Assembly: GCA_015832175.1 (NCBI GenBank)
Contig: WJXW01000002.1
Span: forward strand, 2,728,001-2,792,000
DNA: 64,000 nucleotides
Direction of reading: 5' to 3'
From: Paraphaeosphaeria minitans
Taxonomy: Eukaryota > Ascomycota > Dothideomycetes > Pleosporales > Didymosphaeriaceae
Position numbers and translations under genes: made by a program. Below the pieces are notes generated by a model. It saw only the letters and a list, made by a program, of their open reading frames with translations, was not told the origin of the DNA and made no database searches. Shown here one piece after another: positions 34,310 to 46,772 of this stretch (position 1 is the stretch's first letter; every line of letters begins with the position of its first letter).

Positions 34310-37300
34310 AATTTTTATTTCTTTTTTATATAGGTAGCTCTTTTCCCTTTAAAGGTTTAAACTAAGTTATCTGTATTTTTAAATTCTAACTCTAGAATCT
34401 AAGTATAATTAAGTCTTATTACAGCCTTTCTAGTAGAGTAGGTATTACTTTTACACCTTTTTTATTTACTAAGCTAGGATTTCTTCTACTTTCTAGGCTT
34501 TTCCTCCTTTAGGTATAACCTCTAGTAGTTAGGTATTAATGTCTTCCACTCCTAGTTTTAGTTTTTATTATTTAAGAAGGGAAATATAAAACACGTTATA
34601 AATGCGATAGTATAGTAAGAGGAGTAGGTTATATACTAACGTTCTAACTGTGTTCTATACTTAGAAGGACCTAATTAATTTTTTTAATAGCTTGTTACTT
34701 AGTTATTAAGGTATATATATAATTTTTATGCTAAGTAAGACTAAGTCGCCTCTCTAAAATAACTTTTACTTATACTTCTTATTATAGTACTAGCTCTAAT
34801 ATTTTTATACTAAGCATAGGTGCTCTATAAGTAATACATATACGCTATATATACGTTTTATTCTTTTAACTATATCTAGTAGCTTCCCCTCTAGCCTACT
34901 ATCTATAGAAGGCGTAGTAAGGATAGGGTGCTTACTATATATAGCATAGAAAGGCGTTCTTTTTGTTAAATTATAGATAGAGTTATTATATAAAAATTAA
35001 GCTATTAGGAGTAGTTTAACCTAGTCTATTTATAGAGATATAATAAACATCAAAAAGTATTATTTAAGCATCTACTTCTAGTGCTCTATTTACCTATTTA
35101 TCTAAGGGTGGAAAGTAGTGCTAAGCCTACGCTTTACCTATAGTTAGTAGTATATACCTGCCTAAAATATAGAAGTAAAGATAGAGTCGCTATTAGATAT
35201 AGTACCTTTCTAAATGCCAAACTTTAAGACAACCCCTTAAAAATAGGCCTCTATAAATTCTTTTATATTTTATATTTTCTATATAGGGATATAGATAGCT
35301 ATTTAGAGAAGTAGTATATAATTACAAACATTATATTAAAAGTGTAGCTGCCTTAATCCTTTACTAGTAGGAATCTAGTTATAAAGTCTAGTAAGACTTC
35401 CTTAAAAATATCCTTTAGCGTTAGAATAGGTAATAGCTAGCTATACTTACTATGCCTTAAAGCTTTACTCCTTTAGTAGATAGTATAAGTTCTTACGTAC
35501 TTCTAAATATTTCAGTTTATAAGAGGCTAATAGTAGGTCCTCTTAATAGCCTTAACCGTTCTAAATACGCTAAAGTAGCCTGCTATATATATATTATAGT
35601 GCTAGAACAAAATCTCTTACACCTAATTACTAGTTTATCTAGAATGTATAATCTACTATTATACCTTAGAACTTCTATTTTATTAAGGCGCTATACTTAC
35701 GCCTTACTACTATTTTAAGTGCTTATTTTATATTCTAAGCTAGTAATACGCTTAATACTAAAGATATTACTTTACTAAATCTGCTAAACTTTAGTAATAA
35801 GGTTACACTCTTTTATTATAAGTTTACTACTAATTAATACTCTAGCTAGTAAGCATAGTACATATAGTGTGTATACTATAGCACTAGTAGTAGGAAGTCT
35901 TATAGTTTTATAACTATTAGTAATATACGTCTTATATATGCCTAAAAAGCTTAGCTTATTTATAGATCTACTTACTCTACTATAATTATTTCTCTATAGT
36001 ATTTTATTCTATAGGGTAGGTAATAAATAGATTAGTAATAAGTTCTTCTGTGCCTAATCTGCCCTCCTTAATAGTCTATCCACTAGGTTTATTTTCCTTA
36101 GGCAGTGTTTTACTTTACAGTTAAAAGCTACTAAGTATATTACCTATTATACTTATAATGAGTTTAGCTTCTGTACAGCGCGTATACTGTGTAGGATATT
36201 ATAGTTACTTAGCACTTAAATTGTGTACTATATACTATCTAGATAATGTCTCTATTACTTAAAGTAGTAGATAATAGCAAAGAGTTTAAAGTTAGATACC
36301 TTATAATTTAGCTCTATCGCTTAAACCTTTTCCTTAATATAAAAGTAACTAGGTGCCACTTCTAGTCCTTTAATAGCTATAAAAGGATACTATATATTAT
36401 AAAAGTAGATGCGTTAGTCTCTAATTAGATTAGTAACGTAGTGTTAAAGTGGCGTAGAATAGGTGCACTTAGAAAGGGTATTTTAAGTATTTTAAAAGTA
36501 TTATTAGTCTTTACTAACTATTAAAACACTTAGTTCTTTTTAAGTAGGTCTAAAAGAGGAGTAGTCGCTCCTATATATACTTTAATAAATCGCCTATTAA
36601 AGTTTATAAAGTCTAGAAATAACTAGAGTTCTTAGATGCTAGTTAGCTACGGCCATTCTATAATAGTTACTATATATATAGGATTACCGCAGATTCCTCG
36701 CGTAGTTATAATAAAACTAAGGAAGTAGACTTTGCCAAAGGCAAATATATACTTAGTTAAAATAATAAAAAGTTTAGCTTTATGTAGTAAATTAAGTATA
36801 GTATAGACAGCGCACTAGTAAAGCGTAAGATGCTTATTATAGGTATAGATAAGTCTATTCTCTAGATATATAAATATATATAATCTAGGTATAGCGCTAG
36901 TGTCTTACTAATATATACCTATAAGCTTACAGGGATATTAGTTAAGCTAAATAATATTACTAAGTATTTAGAGTGGCTATAGTAAGTTTATAATATAGTT
37001 TTCTACTTATCTTCTACCTAGATATAAATCCTTCAGTAGGCGTTATAAAGATTAAGGGTTGTATAGTAGTATACGCCTAATAGGCAGTTAAGTATCTCTC
37101 TAACTAAAGGTAGTAGGTAATAATCCTTAATAGTAATTACGTTAAGGCCTTAATAATCTACGTAAAGCTGTAGTATACTATCTTTTCTAGAGGTAAGTAG
37201 AATTAGTAGTCTAGCTAGGCTAGTACTATCCCTAATCTATCCCTTCTTTAAGGTATTTTCTAGATACTTCTAAAATACTTTAAGCTCCCGCTCTAAGAAA

Positions 37301-38026
37301 TTACAGAGTAGTCTAGAGGAAGGTTCTTTTCCCTTTATAATAGGGATAGTACAATTAGATTGCTTTAAAATTTAGTAGGGTAGACGCTGCTTTTTATTAA
37401 ATACGTTACTATATTTATATAATATATTAGGAATACGCAGTAACTACGCTACACGCACTTTATTAATATACGCTGCGTACTTAAGCTTATACTAGTTATC
37501 TATAAGACCTTTAGAAGAATTAATTTTAATCTAGTATACCCTATATTATCTCTAAAGTCCTTTATAGTAATAAGCTATATTAAAAGTATAGTATAGCCTA
37601 AGCCCTATATTTATAAGCTATAGTTAAGGTAGATATCGCCTTTTTATAGGAAGGGGTTACTAAGTAGTAGTAGAATCCCTTTTTTATTAACGCTATAAAT
37701 AGTAGTCTTTGTCCTACGCTCTACCTCTATATTATCTATAATACGCACTAAGCACATATAGGTAGCGTAGGTACTCTACTTTTAGGCCCTAATCTACTCT
37801 AGTTTAGAGAGCTTAGCCCCTTTAATAGGCTTTAAGTTTATTTTAATAGCAATAATTTAGCTATTTGCGCGAATATTAGTCTATAAGTTAAGAATTATTT
37901 ACAGTTCCCTCTCTACGCTAGTATCTCTAGCTGCGCTATATATACACTTTATATCTAGTAAAATATAAACTAGTATACGCCTTACTAAATCTAAATTATA
38001 GGTTAGGCCTAGCCTTCTCCTGCATA
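34310..38026 (-). pseudogene. pol: GypA-2 pol: PR, RT, RNase H, integrase, chromodomain
   Basis: Minus-strand pol equivalent to GypA-1 without the CopA-1 insertion. The chromodomain lies near 34330-34480, the integrase at about 34900-35650 and the RNase H around 36100-36350. The RT box near 36858-36870 reads LEN instead of LDD. The protease lies around 37560-37780. The gag/PR side is cut at 38026-38031 by GypA-3. The site near 36020 is the empty site that proves the ATAGG target of CopA-1. Confidence 0.88.
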
Positions 38027-38031
38027 GTTTA
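38027..38031. repeat. GypA-3 left TSD GTTTA
   Basis: GTTTA occurs here and at 44878-44882. GypA-1 has a single GTTTA at the homologous place near 16976. Confidence 0.92.
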
Positions 38032-38247
38032 TGTAACAGGTAGATTACGATATTATTATAGTGTTATAGTATCTAGCGCTAAGGCCTTATAGAGGGTCTG
38101 TGCGCTAAGTAAGCTAGCTACGTAAAACCTACACTACGCGTTAACTCTACATAAGATAAGTATTATTCTATTAATATTACTAGAGTTATCTTTTTACTAT
38201 CCTTTCTAGTATAAAGCAAGTACTATTGCCTATAACTAGACCTTATA
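38032..38247 (+). repeat. GypA-3 5' LTR
   Basis: It reads TGTAACAGG...GACCTTATA. The adjoining TAATAATACTTTATC has no obvious match to a tRNA 3' end. Confidence 0.92.
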
Positions 38248-38289
38248 TAATAATACTTTATCTACAATAGTCTAAAGATAGCTCCTAAA

Positions 38290-39365
38290 GTTATATAAGC
38301 TACTAGTAGGGGGTAGACTTTACTTAAAACCCCTAAAGGTAGCGAAGACCCTCTTACCTAGTATATAGGAGGAGAGCTAGTAACGCATAATTTAAGCCTA
38401 TTTTTAATAATTAAGTAGCGTATTCTAGTTACTAAAAAGAAGTGTAATAAGCTTTACGCTATATATTAACTTTATGCCTTAGAAGATAAAATCTCTTAAC
38501 TTAAAAATATAAGCTAAACCCCTAGCGTAGTAGCTGCTACTAAGAACATTAAAATTCTATCTACTAATATATATAAGTAGGACGCGCCTATAGTGTACGT
38601 AGTAATATACGTTAAGCGTGCACTCTAATCTAAAGACTCTACTAAATATAGAAATAAGAACCTTAAAGAGCATCGCAAATTCTTTTATTTCTATAAAGTA
38701 GCCTTTCGCCTCTTCCTATAAGAATTTATATAGAATAGAAATAAAGTTATCTAGATAATATAGTACTTTATAGGCGACCTAAAAGAACTATAGTATATAT
38801 ACTATAAGCGCACTTTTAAAGCTAAGGAAGAAATATCTATCTAGAAGTACTTTAAGCAGTATATACTTAACTTACTTTTAGACCTAGTAAATTATAGTCT
38901 AGAAGTAGCTATAGTGTATACTTAAGTAATATAGTAAAGAGACTAAACTATCTACTTCTTTATAACCTACCTTAATATTCTTAAAGATTAACTTACACTT
39001 TATACTAAAAAGTAAAAGGTGTAGCACCTCTTCTCTAAGCTTAAATCTAAGCTATAAAGGGCTATTACTAACTACTATTAGGTGCCTATAACTAGGGAAG
39101 ACTTTATCGCTTTAGGCTCTACGCTTAAGCAAAACCTATGCTATATACCTATAACATAGGAGTTAAGCCTATATTATGTATTAAAGAAATCTAAAAATAC
39201 TACGCTAAACTACTAAATACCTAAAGGTAATAGCAAGACCTAAAATAAGAAAAGTGTTACCTGCTATAAGTGCTATAAAACTAGCTACTATACTAATAAA
39301 TATAGAGGTAGTAATTCTAACTAGATTCCTATATAAGTAAACTATGTAGGAAAAGGCTAAGCCTT
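38290..39365 (+). pseudogene. gag: GypA-3 gag remnant with CCHC zinc knuckle
   Basis: Long plus-strand frame with RIP-type stops. A basic, Gln/Lys-rich region (for example KEEISI*KYFK near 38830) is followed by a retrotransposon-gag-like helical part. A CCHC knuckle at 39262-39306 reads C-x2-C-x4-Y-x4-Y, where His and the last Cys have become Tyr by C-to-T change. Gag would coat the RNA genome in the virus-like particle. The start codon cannot be fixed. Confidence 0.8.
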
Positions 39366-42300
39366 ATCTATAATCTAGATATAGTAAGGCGCCTACTAAT
39401 TTATATCTTATTAGGTATAAAGCGCACGTGTAGCGTAGCTAGAAACATAGGCTTAGAGAGGGAACTCTAAATAATTCTTAACCTATAGGCTAATATTAGC
39501 CTAATTAGCTAAATTGTTACTATTAAAATAAATCTAAAGCCTATTAAAGGGGCTAAGCTCCCTAAACTAGAATAGATTAGGGCCTAAAAGTAAAGCACCT
39601 ACGCTGCCTATACGCTTTAGGTGCGTATTATAGATAATATAGGGGTAAAGCGTAGGACAAAGACTACTATCTATAGTGTTAATAAGGAAGGGATCGCTCT
39701 TCTACTTAGTAACCCCTTTTTATAAAAAGGTAATATCCACCTTAATTGCGGCTTATAAACATAGCGCTAGGGCTATACTATAGCTTTAATATAGCTTATT
39801 ACTATAAGAGACTTTAAAGAGAATATAGAGTATACTAGCTTAGATTTATTCCTATTAGGTGTCTTATAAATAAGTAGTATAAGCGTAGAGTACCTAGCGT
39901 GTATTAATAAAGCGCGCGTAGTATAGGTACCGCGTATTCTTAATATATTACGCGAATATAGTAACGTATTTAATAAAAAAGCAGCGTCTACCCTACTAAA
40001 TTTTAAGAAGTCTAATTATACTATCTCTATTATAGAGAGAAAGGAACCTCTTTATAGACTACTTTATAATTTTTTAGAGTATGAGTTTAAGGTACTTTAG
40101 GAGTATCTAGAAGATACCTTAAAAAAGGGATAGATTAAGTATAATACTAGCCTAGCTAGAGCGCTAATTCTATTTACCTCTAAGAAAGATAGTATACTGT
40201 AGCTTTGTGTAAATTATTAGGGCCTTAACGTAATTACTATTAAGAATTATTACCTACTACCTTTAGTTAGAGAGACGCTTAACTGCCTATTAGGTATATA
40301 CTACTATATAACCCTTAATCTTTATAACGTCTACTATAGAATTTAGATCTAGGTAAGAGACAAGTAGAAAACTATATTCTAAACTCACTACAGCTACTTT
40401 AAATACTTAGTAATACTATTTAGCTTAACTAATGCCCCTACGAGCTTCTAGGTATATATTAATAAGGTAGTAGCACTACACCTAGATTATATATATATTA
40501 TATATCTAGATAACATACTTATCTATACCTATAATAAGGATCTTACACTTTATTAGCGCGCTATTTATACTATGCTTAAATTACTGCGTAAGGCTAAACC
40601 TTTTATTAATTTAACTAAGTGTATATTCGCCTTAGGCAAAGTCTACTTCTTTAGTTTTATTATAACTACGTAAGGAATTTGCGCTAATCCTATATACATG
40701 GCAACTATTATAGAATAGTTATAGCTAACTAGTATCTAAAAGCTCTAGTTATTTCTAGGCTTTACAAACTTTTATAGGCGATTTATTAAGATATATACGT
40801 AAGAAACCGCTCCTCTCTTAGACCTACTTAAGAAGAACTAAGTGTTCTAATAGTTAGTAGAAGCTAATAATACTTTTAAAATACTTAAAACGTGCTTTTT
40901 AAGTACACCTATTTTACGCTACTTTAACCTTGCGCTACTAATCTAATTAGAGACTAATACATCTACTTTTATAATATATAATATCTTTTTGCAGCTATTT
41001 AAGGACTAGAAGTGGCACCTAGTCGCTTTTGTGTTAAGAAAACTTTAAGTAGCAGAGCTAAATTATAAGGTATATAACTTTAAGCTCCTTACTATTATCT
41101 ACTACTTTAAGTAATAAAGACATTATCTAGATAGTACACAGCACACAATTTAAGTGCGAAGTAACTATAATAACTTACGTAGTATACGCGCTGTATAGAA
41201 GCTAAACTTATAATAAGTATAATAGGTAATATACCTAGTAGCTTTTAATTTTAAAGTGGAACACCGCCTAGGGAAAATAAACCTAGCGGATAGATAATTG
41301 AAAAGGGTAGATTACGTATAGGAGAACCTATTACTAACTTATTTATTATCTACCCTGTAGAATAAAATACTATAGAGGACTAAGCATAGTAGAGTAAGTA
41401 GATCTATAAATAAGCTAAGCTTATTAGGCGTATATAAGACGCATATTACTAATATTTATAAAGCTATAAAGGTTCCTACTACTAGTGCTATAGTGTGTAT
41501 ACTATACATACTACACTTACTAGCTAGAGTATTAGTTAGTAGTAAACCTATAATAAAAGAGCCTAACTTTATTACTAAAGTTTAGTAGTTTTAGTAAAGG
41601 GACACTTTTACTATTAAGCGTATTACTAGCTTAAAGCGTAAAAGAAGCACTTAAAGTAGTAGTAAGATATAAGTATAGCGCCTTAATAAAATAGAAGTTC
41701 TAAGGTATAATAGTAGATTATACATCCTAGATAAACTAGTAATTAGGTAAGAGATTTTGTTCTAGCACTATAATATATATATAGTAGGCCACTTTAGCGC
41801 ATATAGAACGCTTAAGGCTATTAAAAGGACCTACTATTAGCCTCTTATAGGTTAAGATGTTTAGAAGTACGTAAGAACTTATACTATTTACTAAAGGAGT
41901 AAAGCTTTAAGGTATAGTAAGTATAGCTAGCTATTACCTCTTCTAACGCTAAAGGATATCTTTAAGAAAGTCTTAGTAGACTTTATAACTAGATTCTTAC
42001 TAGTAAAGAACTAAAGCAGCTACACTTTTAATACAATCTTGATAATTATATACTACTTCTTTAAAATAGCTATTTATATCTCTGCACAGAAAATATAGGA
42101 TATAAAGGAATTTACAGAAGCCTACTTCTAAAAGGTTATTTTAAAGTTTAGTATTTAGAAAGGTATTATATCTAATAGGGGGTCTACCTTTACCTCTACT
42201 TTTTAGGCAGAAATATGCTACTAATTATAGGTAAAGCGTAGGCTTAGCACTACTTTCTACTCTTAAATAGACAGGTAAATAGAGCGCTAGAATTAGATAC

Positions 42301-43035
42301 TTAAATAATACCTTTATATATTTATTACACCTCTATAAATAAACTAGGTTAAACTGCTCCTAACAGCTTAATTTGTATATAATAACTCTATCTATAATTT
42401 AATAAAAATAACGCCTTTTTATATAGTATATGGTAAGCACCCTATTCTTACTACGCCTCCTATAGACAGTAGGCTAGAGGGGGAGCTACTAGATATAGTT
42501 AAAAGAGTAAAATGTATATACAGTATACACGCATTACTTATAGAGTACTTATACTTAGTATAAGAGTATTAGAGCTAGTACTATAATAAGAAGTATAAGT
42601 AAGAGTTATTCTAAAGAGGTAACTTAGTTGTACTTAGTATAAAGAACATACACATACCTTAATAACTAAGTAAGAAGCTACTAAGAAAATCTATTAGGCC
42701 CTTTTAAGTATAGGACGTAGTTAGAACATAGGCATACTACCTACTCCTTTTACTATACTATCGCATTTATAACGTGTTTTACATTTCCCTTCTTAAATAA
42801 TAGAAACTAAGGTTAGAAGTAGAAGATATTAACACCTAGCTACTAGAGGTTACACCTAAAGGAGGAGAAGCCTAGAAAGTAGAAAAAATCCTAGCTAAGT
42901 AAATAAAAAAGGGGTAAAAGTAATACCTACTCTACTAGAAAGGCTATAATAAAACTTAAAATATCTAGATTCTAGGGTTAGACTTTAAAGATATAGATAA
43001 CCTAGTCTAAACCTTTAAAAGAAAAAAAGCTACAC
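39366..43035 (+). pseudogene. pol: GypA-3 pol: PR, RT, RNase H, integrase, chromodomain
   Basis: The protease-like segment lies at about 39630-39850 (DNIGVKRRTKTTIY context). The RT lies at about 39930-40650, with the YLDN box at 40503-40514. The RNase H lies at about 40940-41200, and the integrase at about 41740-42450, with SNRG-type loss of the second Asp and retained ER. The chromodomain lies at about 42877-43020 (VEKILAK, KGYN, DIDNLV). Chromodomains of chromoviruses bind methylated H3 and guide integration into heterochromatin, which fits the self-nesting seen here. Confidence 0.92.
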
Positions 43036-43080
43036 ATATAAAGAAGAGGTAAAGAATATAATAAAAGTATATAGAATATA

Positions 43081-43392
43081 TGTCCGTATAGTTTATCGTA
43101 CAAGTAGCACTGGGTGAAGTGGGGGCCTGCCTACCTATAGGGACCCGCATAAGGACCCACTACTTAGGTTAGCGCTAAGAGGCAGAGACTTCATAAGGCC
43201 CTGCCTACCTATAGGGACCCGCACAAGGACCCACTGCTTAGGTCAGCGCCAAGAGGCAGAGACTTCATAAGGTCCTTAGTGCCCCTTTGTGCGATAGACC
43301 AGACGTAATTAATTAAACCTACTTCTTACCCTTTACACGATAGTATACTATTAACCCTTAAATGCTTAATTGCAGATTAAGCCAAACTAACA
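43081..43392 (+). repeat. Solo CopB LTR with internal tandem duplication
   Basis: It starts TGTCCGTATAG, ends CCAAACTAACA, and is flanked by ATATA (43076-43080) and ACATA (43393-43397), a 5-bp target that differs by one C/T change. It is 312 bp, i.e. the 238-bp LTR plus a 74-bp direct duplication (43127-43200 and 43201-43274). It retains many CA, CTG and CAG sites, so it is much less mutated than the surrounding GypA-3. It was probably left by LTR-LTR recombination of a CopB insertion. Confidence 0.93.
43127..43274. repeat. 74-bp tandem duplication in the solo CopB LTR
   Basis: The two units differ at four positions or so, all C/T or G/A. Unit 1 carries the mutated state each time. The other CopB LTRs have a single unit. 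Confidence 0.9.
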
Positions 43393-43479
43393 ACATAGAT
43401 ATAATATATATTATTATAGAGTACTATAAGTTAGAGAGCACTTATAGCTTATTAAAAGTATTTACTTAAGGCCTATAGG

Positions 43480-44316
43480 CTAGCTTCTAAGAAGCAATCT
43501 AACTAAACTACACGCTACTTACGCCCCTACTACTTATTATTTTTATTATTCTTACTATTTTTACTATACTCGCCTACTATACCTCTAGTAATAACCTTCT
43601 TTCTACTCTCTTTATTACTATTATCTAAGTTACCCTTATTACAGCGAGGAGTAGACGCTAAATTAATCTAGAATAAGTTATTAGTATACATTTTAAGTGC
43701 GGGAAAGGTGTAAACTTACTATTTACTATATAAGGGGAATAACTACCTTAAGAGTATTAGTAATTTAACGCTACTCTACTAGGATTAAGCCTAGATACTA
43801 AGGGCTACTAGTAGGCACCGCACCTAGGTTGCCATACCTATAGGTGTACTAATATAAGCTATAACACACTAGTAGTTAGCTAGCTCTAAGTTAAATTACT
43901 TTTAGTAATGAGCTAGTTTTAGGCCTACTACCTTTACACGCTTATTTATCTTACGCTGCCTACCTAGGGTCTTTATAACTATAATATAGTAGTAGTTATA
44001 AAGGGCGTATAGGCGATTAAGGCGCCTATTTATTACTTTTAGCACCTATAAGTATTAGCTAAAGCGCATATATAACACGTAACTCTAGATATACTAAGTT
44101 ACACCCTCTATAATTACCTTTAATATAATAGTTATAGCGCTTATTATTATCTTTAGCATAGTTCTTAGGGAGCTTTACTAAGTTCTATACATAGTATATA
44201 TAAGTTATAAGCACTACGTTATAGTCTACGCGCTTAGTATCTTTACTAAACATAAATATAGTAGTATTATAGAGATTAGACTTCTTAATACATTTAGGTA
44301 CTAGGTAGTATAGTAT
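43480..44316 (-). pseudogene. GypA-3 antisense gene
   Basis: On the minus strand the conserved 258-bp frame runs from 44316 (ATA for ATG) to a stop at 44059. The frame continues to about 43480 as a degenerate Cys-containing and then Lys/Asn-rich region. Its position between chromodomain and polypurine tract is identical in all five GypA copies. Confidence 0.55.
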
Positions 44317-44644
44317 CTTAGATAATTAAGGGGGTTATTTTAAGATTAAGCACTCTGTCTATGCTAAGAATGTGTTATTTGTGTATTATGTAGGTAGAGA
44401 GTATACAAAAATTAAAACAATATTAACACTATATAGCCCTACTGCCCTATATTACAAAAGGCTATAGTAAACAGAAGGTGTAGAAGTCTTATAATAAATA
44501 ACACATATAATGTGTTTGCAACGTACGCTATTTACTTATAACACGCTGTTATTATATACGTAACGCGCACTCCTATAGACACTCTTTTCCTTTCCTATAG
44601 GGTAAGGTTTTTATTAAGGCTATAGTATGCTACAAAGGACTATA

Positions 44645-44661
44645 GCTAGAGGGGGAGGTTC
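44645..44661 (+). promoter_or_regulatory. GypA-3 polypurine tract
   Basis: CTAGAGGGGGAGGTTC abuts the 3' LTR start at 44662. Confidence 0.75.
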
Positions 44662-44877
44662 TATAATAGGTAGATTATAATATTATTGTGGTTTTATAGT
44701 ATCTAGCGCTAAGGCCTTATAGAGGGTCTATGCGCTAAGCGAGCTAGCTGCGTAAAACCTACGCTACGCGTTAACTTTATATAAGACAAGTATTATTCTA
44801 CTAATATTACTAGAGTTATCCTTTTACTATCCTTCCTAGTGTGAAGCAAGTACTATTGCCTATAACTAGACCTTATA
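44662..44877 (+). repeat. GypA-3 3' LTR
   Basis: It reads TATAATAGG...GACCTTATA, is 216 bp long, and is followed by GTTTA and resumed GypA-2 gag sequence. Confidence 0.92.
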
Positions 44878-44882
44878 GTTTA

Positions 44883-45965
44883 CTTATATAAGAATCTAAT
44901 TAGGATTACTACCTCTGCATTTATTAGTATAGTGGCTAGTTTTATAGCACTTATAGCAGGTAACACTTTTCTTATTCTAGGTCTTACTACTACCTTAAGA
45001 TATTTAAGAGTTTAGTGTAGTATCTTAAGATTTCTTTAATATATAACGTAGGCTTAACTCCTATATTATAGGTGCGCAGCGTAGGTTTCGCTTAAGCGTA
45101 GAGCCTAAAGCGATAAGGTCTTCCCTAGTTATAGGCACCTAATAGTAGTTAGTAATAGCCCTCTATAGCTTAGGTTTAAGCTTAGAGAAAAGGTGCTATA
45201 CCCTTTCCTTTTTAGTGTAAAATCTAAGTTAATCTTTAAGGACATTAATATAGATTATAAAAGAGTAAATAATTTAGTCTTTTTACTATATTATCTAAGT
45301 ATACACTATAGCTACTTCTAGACTGTAATTTACTAGGTCTAAAAGTAAGTTAAGTATATACTACTTAAAGTACTTCTAGATAGATATTTCTGCTTTAGCT
45401 TTAAAAGTACGCTTATAGTGTATATACTATAGTTTTCTTAAATCGCCTATAAGGTACTATATTATCTAGATAACCTTATTTCTATCCTACAGAAATTCTT
45501 ATAGTAAGAGGCGAAAGGCCACCTTATAGAAATAAAAGAATTTATAATATTTCTTAAACTTCTTACCTCCGTATTTAATAGGGTCCTTAGGTTAAAGAAT
45601 ACACTTAATGTATATTACTATATATACTGTAGGCGCGTCCTACTTATATATATTAGTAGATAGGATTTTAATATCCTTAGTAGCTGCTACTACGCTAGGG
45701 GTTTAGCTTATACTTTTAAGTTAGGAGATTTTATCTTCTAAAGTATAAAGTTAATATATAGCGCAAAGCTTATTACACTTTTTTTTTAGTAGCTAAAATA
45801 CGCTACTTAAGTATTAAAGATAAGCTTAAATTACGTATTACTAGCTCTGCTCTTATATACTAGGTAAGACAGTCTTCGCTGCCTTAGGAGGCTTTAGGTA
45901 AAGTCTACCCCCTACTAGTAGCTTATATAACTCTAGGAGCTATCCTTAGACTATTATAGATAAAG
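44883..45965 (-). pseudogene. gag: GypA-2 gag remnant
   Basis: Minus-strand gag of GypA-2, equivalent to 38290-39360 in reverse complement. The CCHC region lies near 44935-44980 and the N-terminal part near 45950. It was separated from its pol by the GypA-3 insertion. Confidence 0.8.
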
Positions 45966-45973
45966 TATTATCA

Positions 45974-46188
45974 TATAAGATCTAGTTATAGGCAATAGTA
46001 TTTGCTTTACACTAGAAAGAATAGTAAAAGGATAACTTAATTGTATAAATAGAATAATACTTATCTTACATAGACTTAGGGTGTAGTATAGGTTTTGCGT
46101 AGCTAGCTCGCTTAGCGCATAGGCCCTTTATAGGCCCTTAGCGCTAGATACCACAACACTATAATAATATCGTAATCTACCTATTATA
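45974..46188 (-). repeat. GypA-2 5' LTR
   Basis: It reads TATAAGATC...CTATTATA, followed by TSD ATAAA and the third GypB block. Confidence 0.9.
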
Positions 46189-46502
46189 ATAAATACTTTA
46201 CTAATAGTGCCTAGGACTGTCTAGGGTATCCTAGTGTAGACGGGATCCTTAACAGCGCTAGTAGGGGCCTAGAGTTTTACTAACATATACTTATAGGCAG
46301 TCTAGAACACAGTTATAGTAGAGTTTCCTCCCTACTATATTAGGCTTAACGCGGTGCGCTATAGTAACTATATATTTTCTATAGTAGCTACTACTTTATA
46401 GTAAATTAGAGACTATATTATTAGTATATATAGGTTTTTACTATAGTAAGGAGTCCTTTAGGTTCTAGCCTAGAACCCTCTTACTACTACTATTATATAA
46501 TA
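46189..46502 (+). pseudogene. GypB, third block (between RNase H and integrase)
   Basis: It resumes GypB after TSD ATAAA (46189-46193). A plus-strand frame with RIP-type stops can be followed (LQ*LYIFYSSYY context), as in the linker between RNase H and integrase of gypsy elements. No motif is diagnostic in this stretch; the assignment rests on continuity with 31880-32814. Confidence 0.6.
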
Positions 46503-46556
46503 TATAGGTTTGGCTTAATCTATAATTAAGTATTTAAGGGTTAATAGTATACTATT
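46503..46556 (-). repeat. CopB-3 LTR terminal fragment (54 bp)
   Basis: It matches the first 54 bp of the LTR at 20995-21232, with two changes near its end. It is cut by GypA-4 after CTATT, which is the expected left TSD. The rest of CopB-3 would lie beyond the GypA-4 5' LTR, outside the window. Confidence 0.8.
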
Positions 46557-46772
46557 TGTAAGGTCTAGTTATAGGCAATAGTACTTACTTTACACCAGAA
46601 AGGATAGTAAAAGGATAACTCTAGTAATATTAATAGAATAATACTTATCTTGTGTAGAGTTAACGCGCAGCGTAGATTTTGCGTAGCTAGCTTACTTAGC
46701 GCACAGACCCTCTATAAGGCCTTAGCGCTAGATACCACAACACCACGATAATATTATAATCTACCTATTACA
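46557..46772 (-). repeat. GypA-4 3' LTR (216 bp)
   Basis: It reads TGTAAGGTC...CTATTACA on the plus strand and is the copy that best keeps both TG and CA ends. Confidence 0.92.

Larger units (their letters stand above)
38032..44877 (+). mobile_element. GypA-3: full-length gypsy chromovirus inside GypA-2
   Basis: Both LTRs are 216 bp (38032-38247 and 44662-44877), with TSD GTTTA. Removing the solo CopB LTR and its duplicated target leaves about 6.53 kb. This is the easiest GypA copy to read: gag, PR, RT, RNase H, integrase and chromodomain on the plus strand, then the antisense gene on the minus strand. Confidence 0.94.
32815..46188 (-). mobile_element. GypA-2: full-length gypsy chromovirus split by GypA-3
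   Basis: LTRs are at 32815-33029 and 45974-46188, with TSD ATAAA at 32810-32814 and 46189-46193. Removing GypA-3 and one GTTTA leaves 6,523 bp. Coding is on the minus strand. GypB sequence is continuous across the insertion. Confidence 0.93.
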
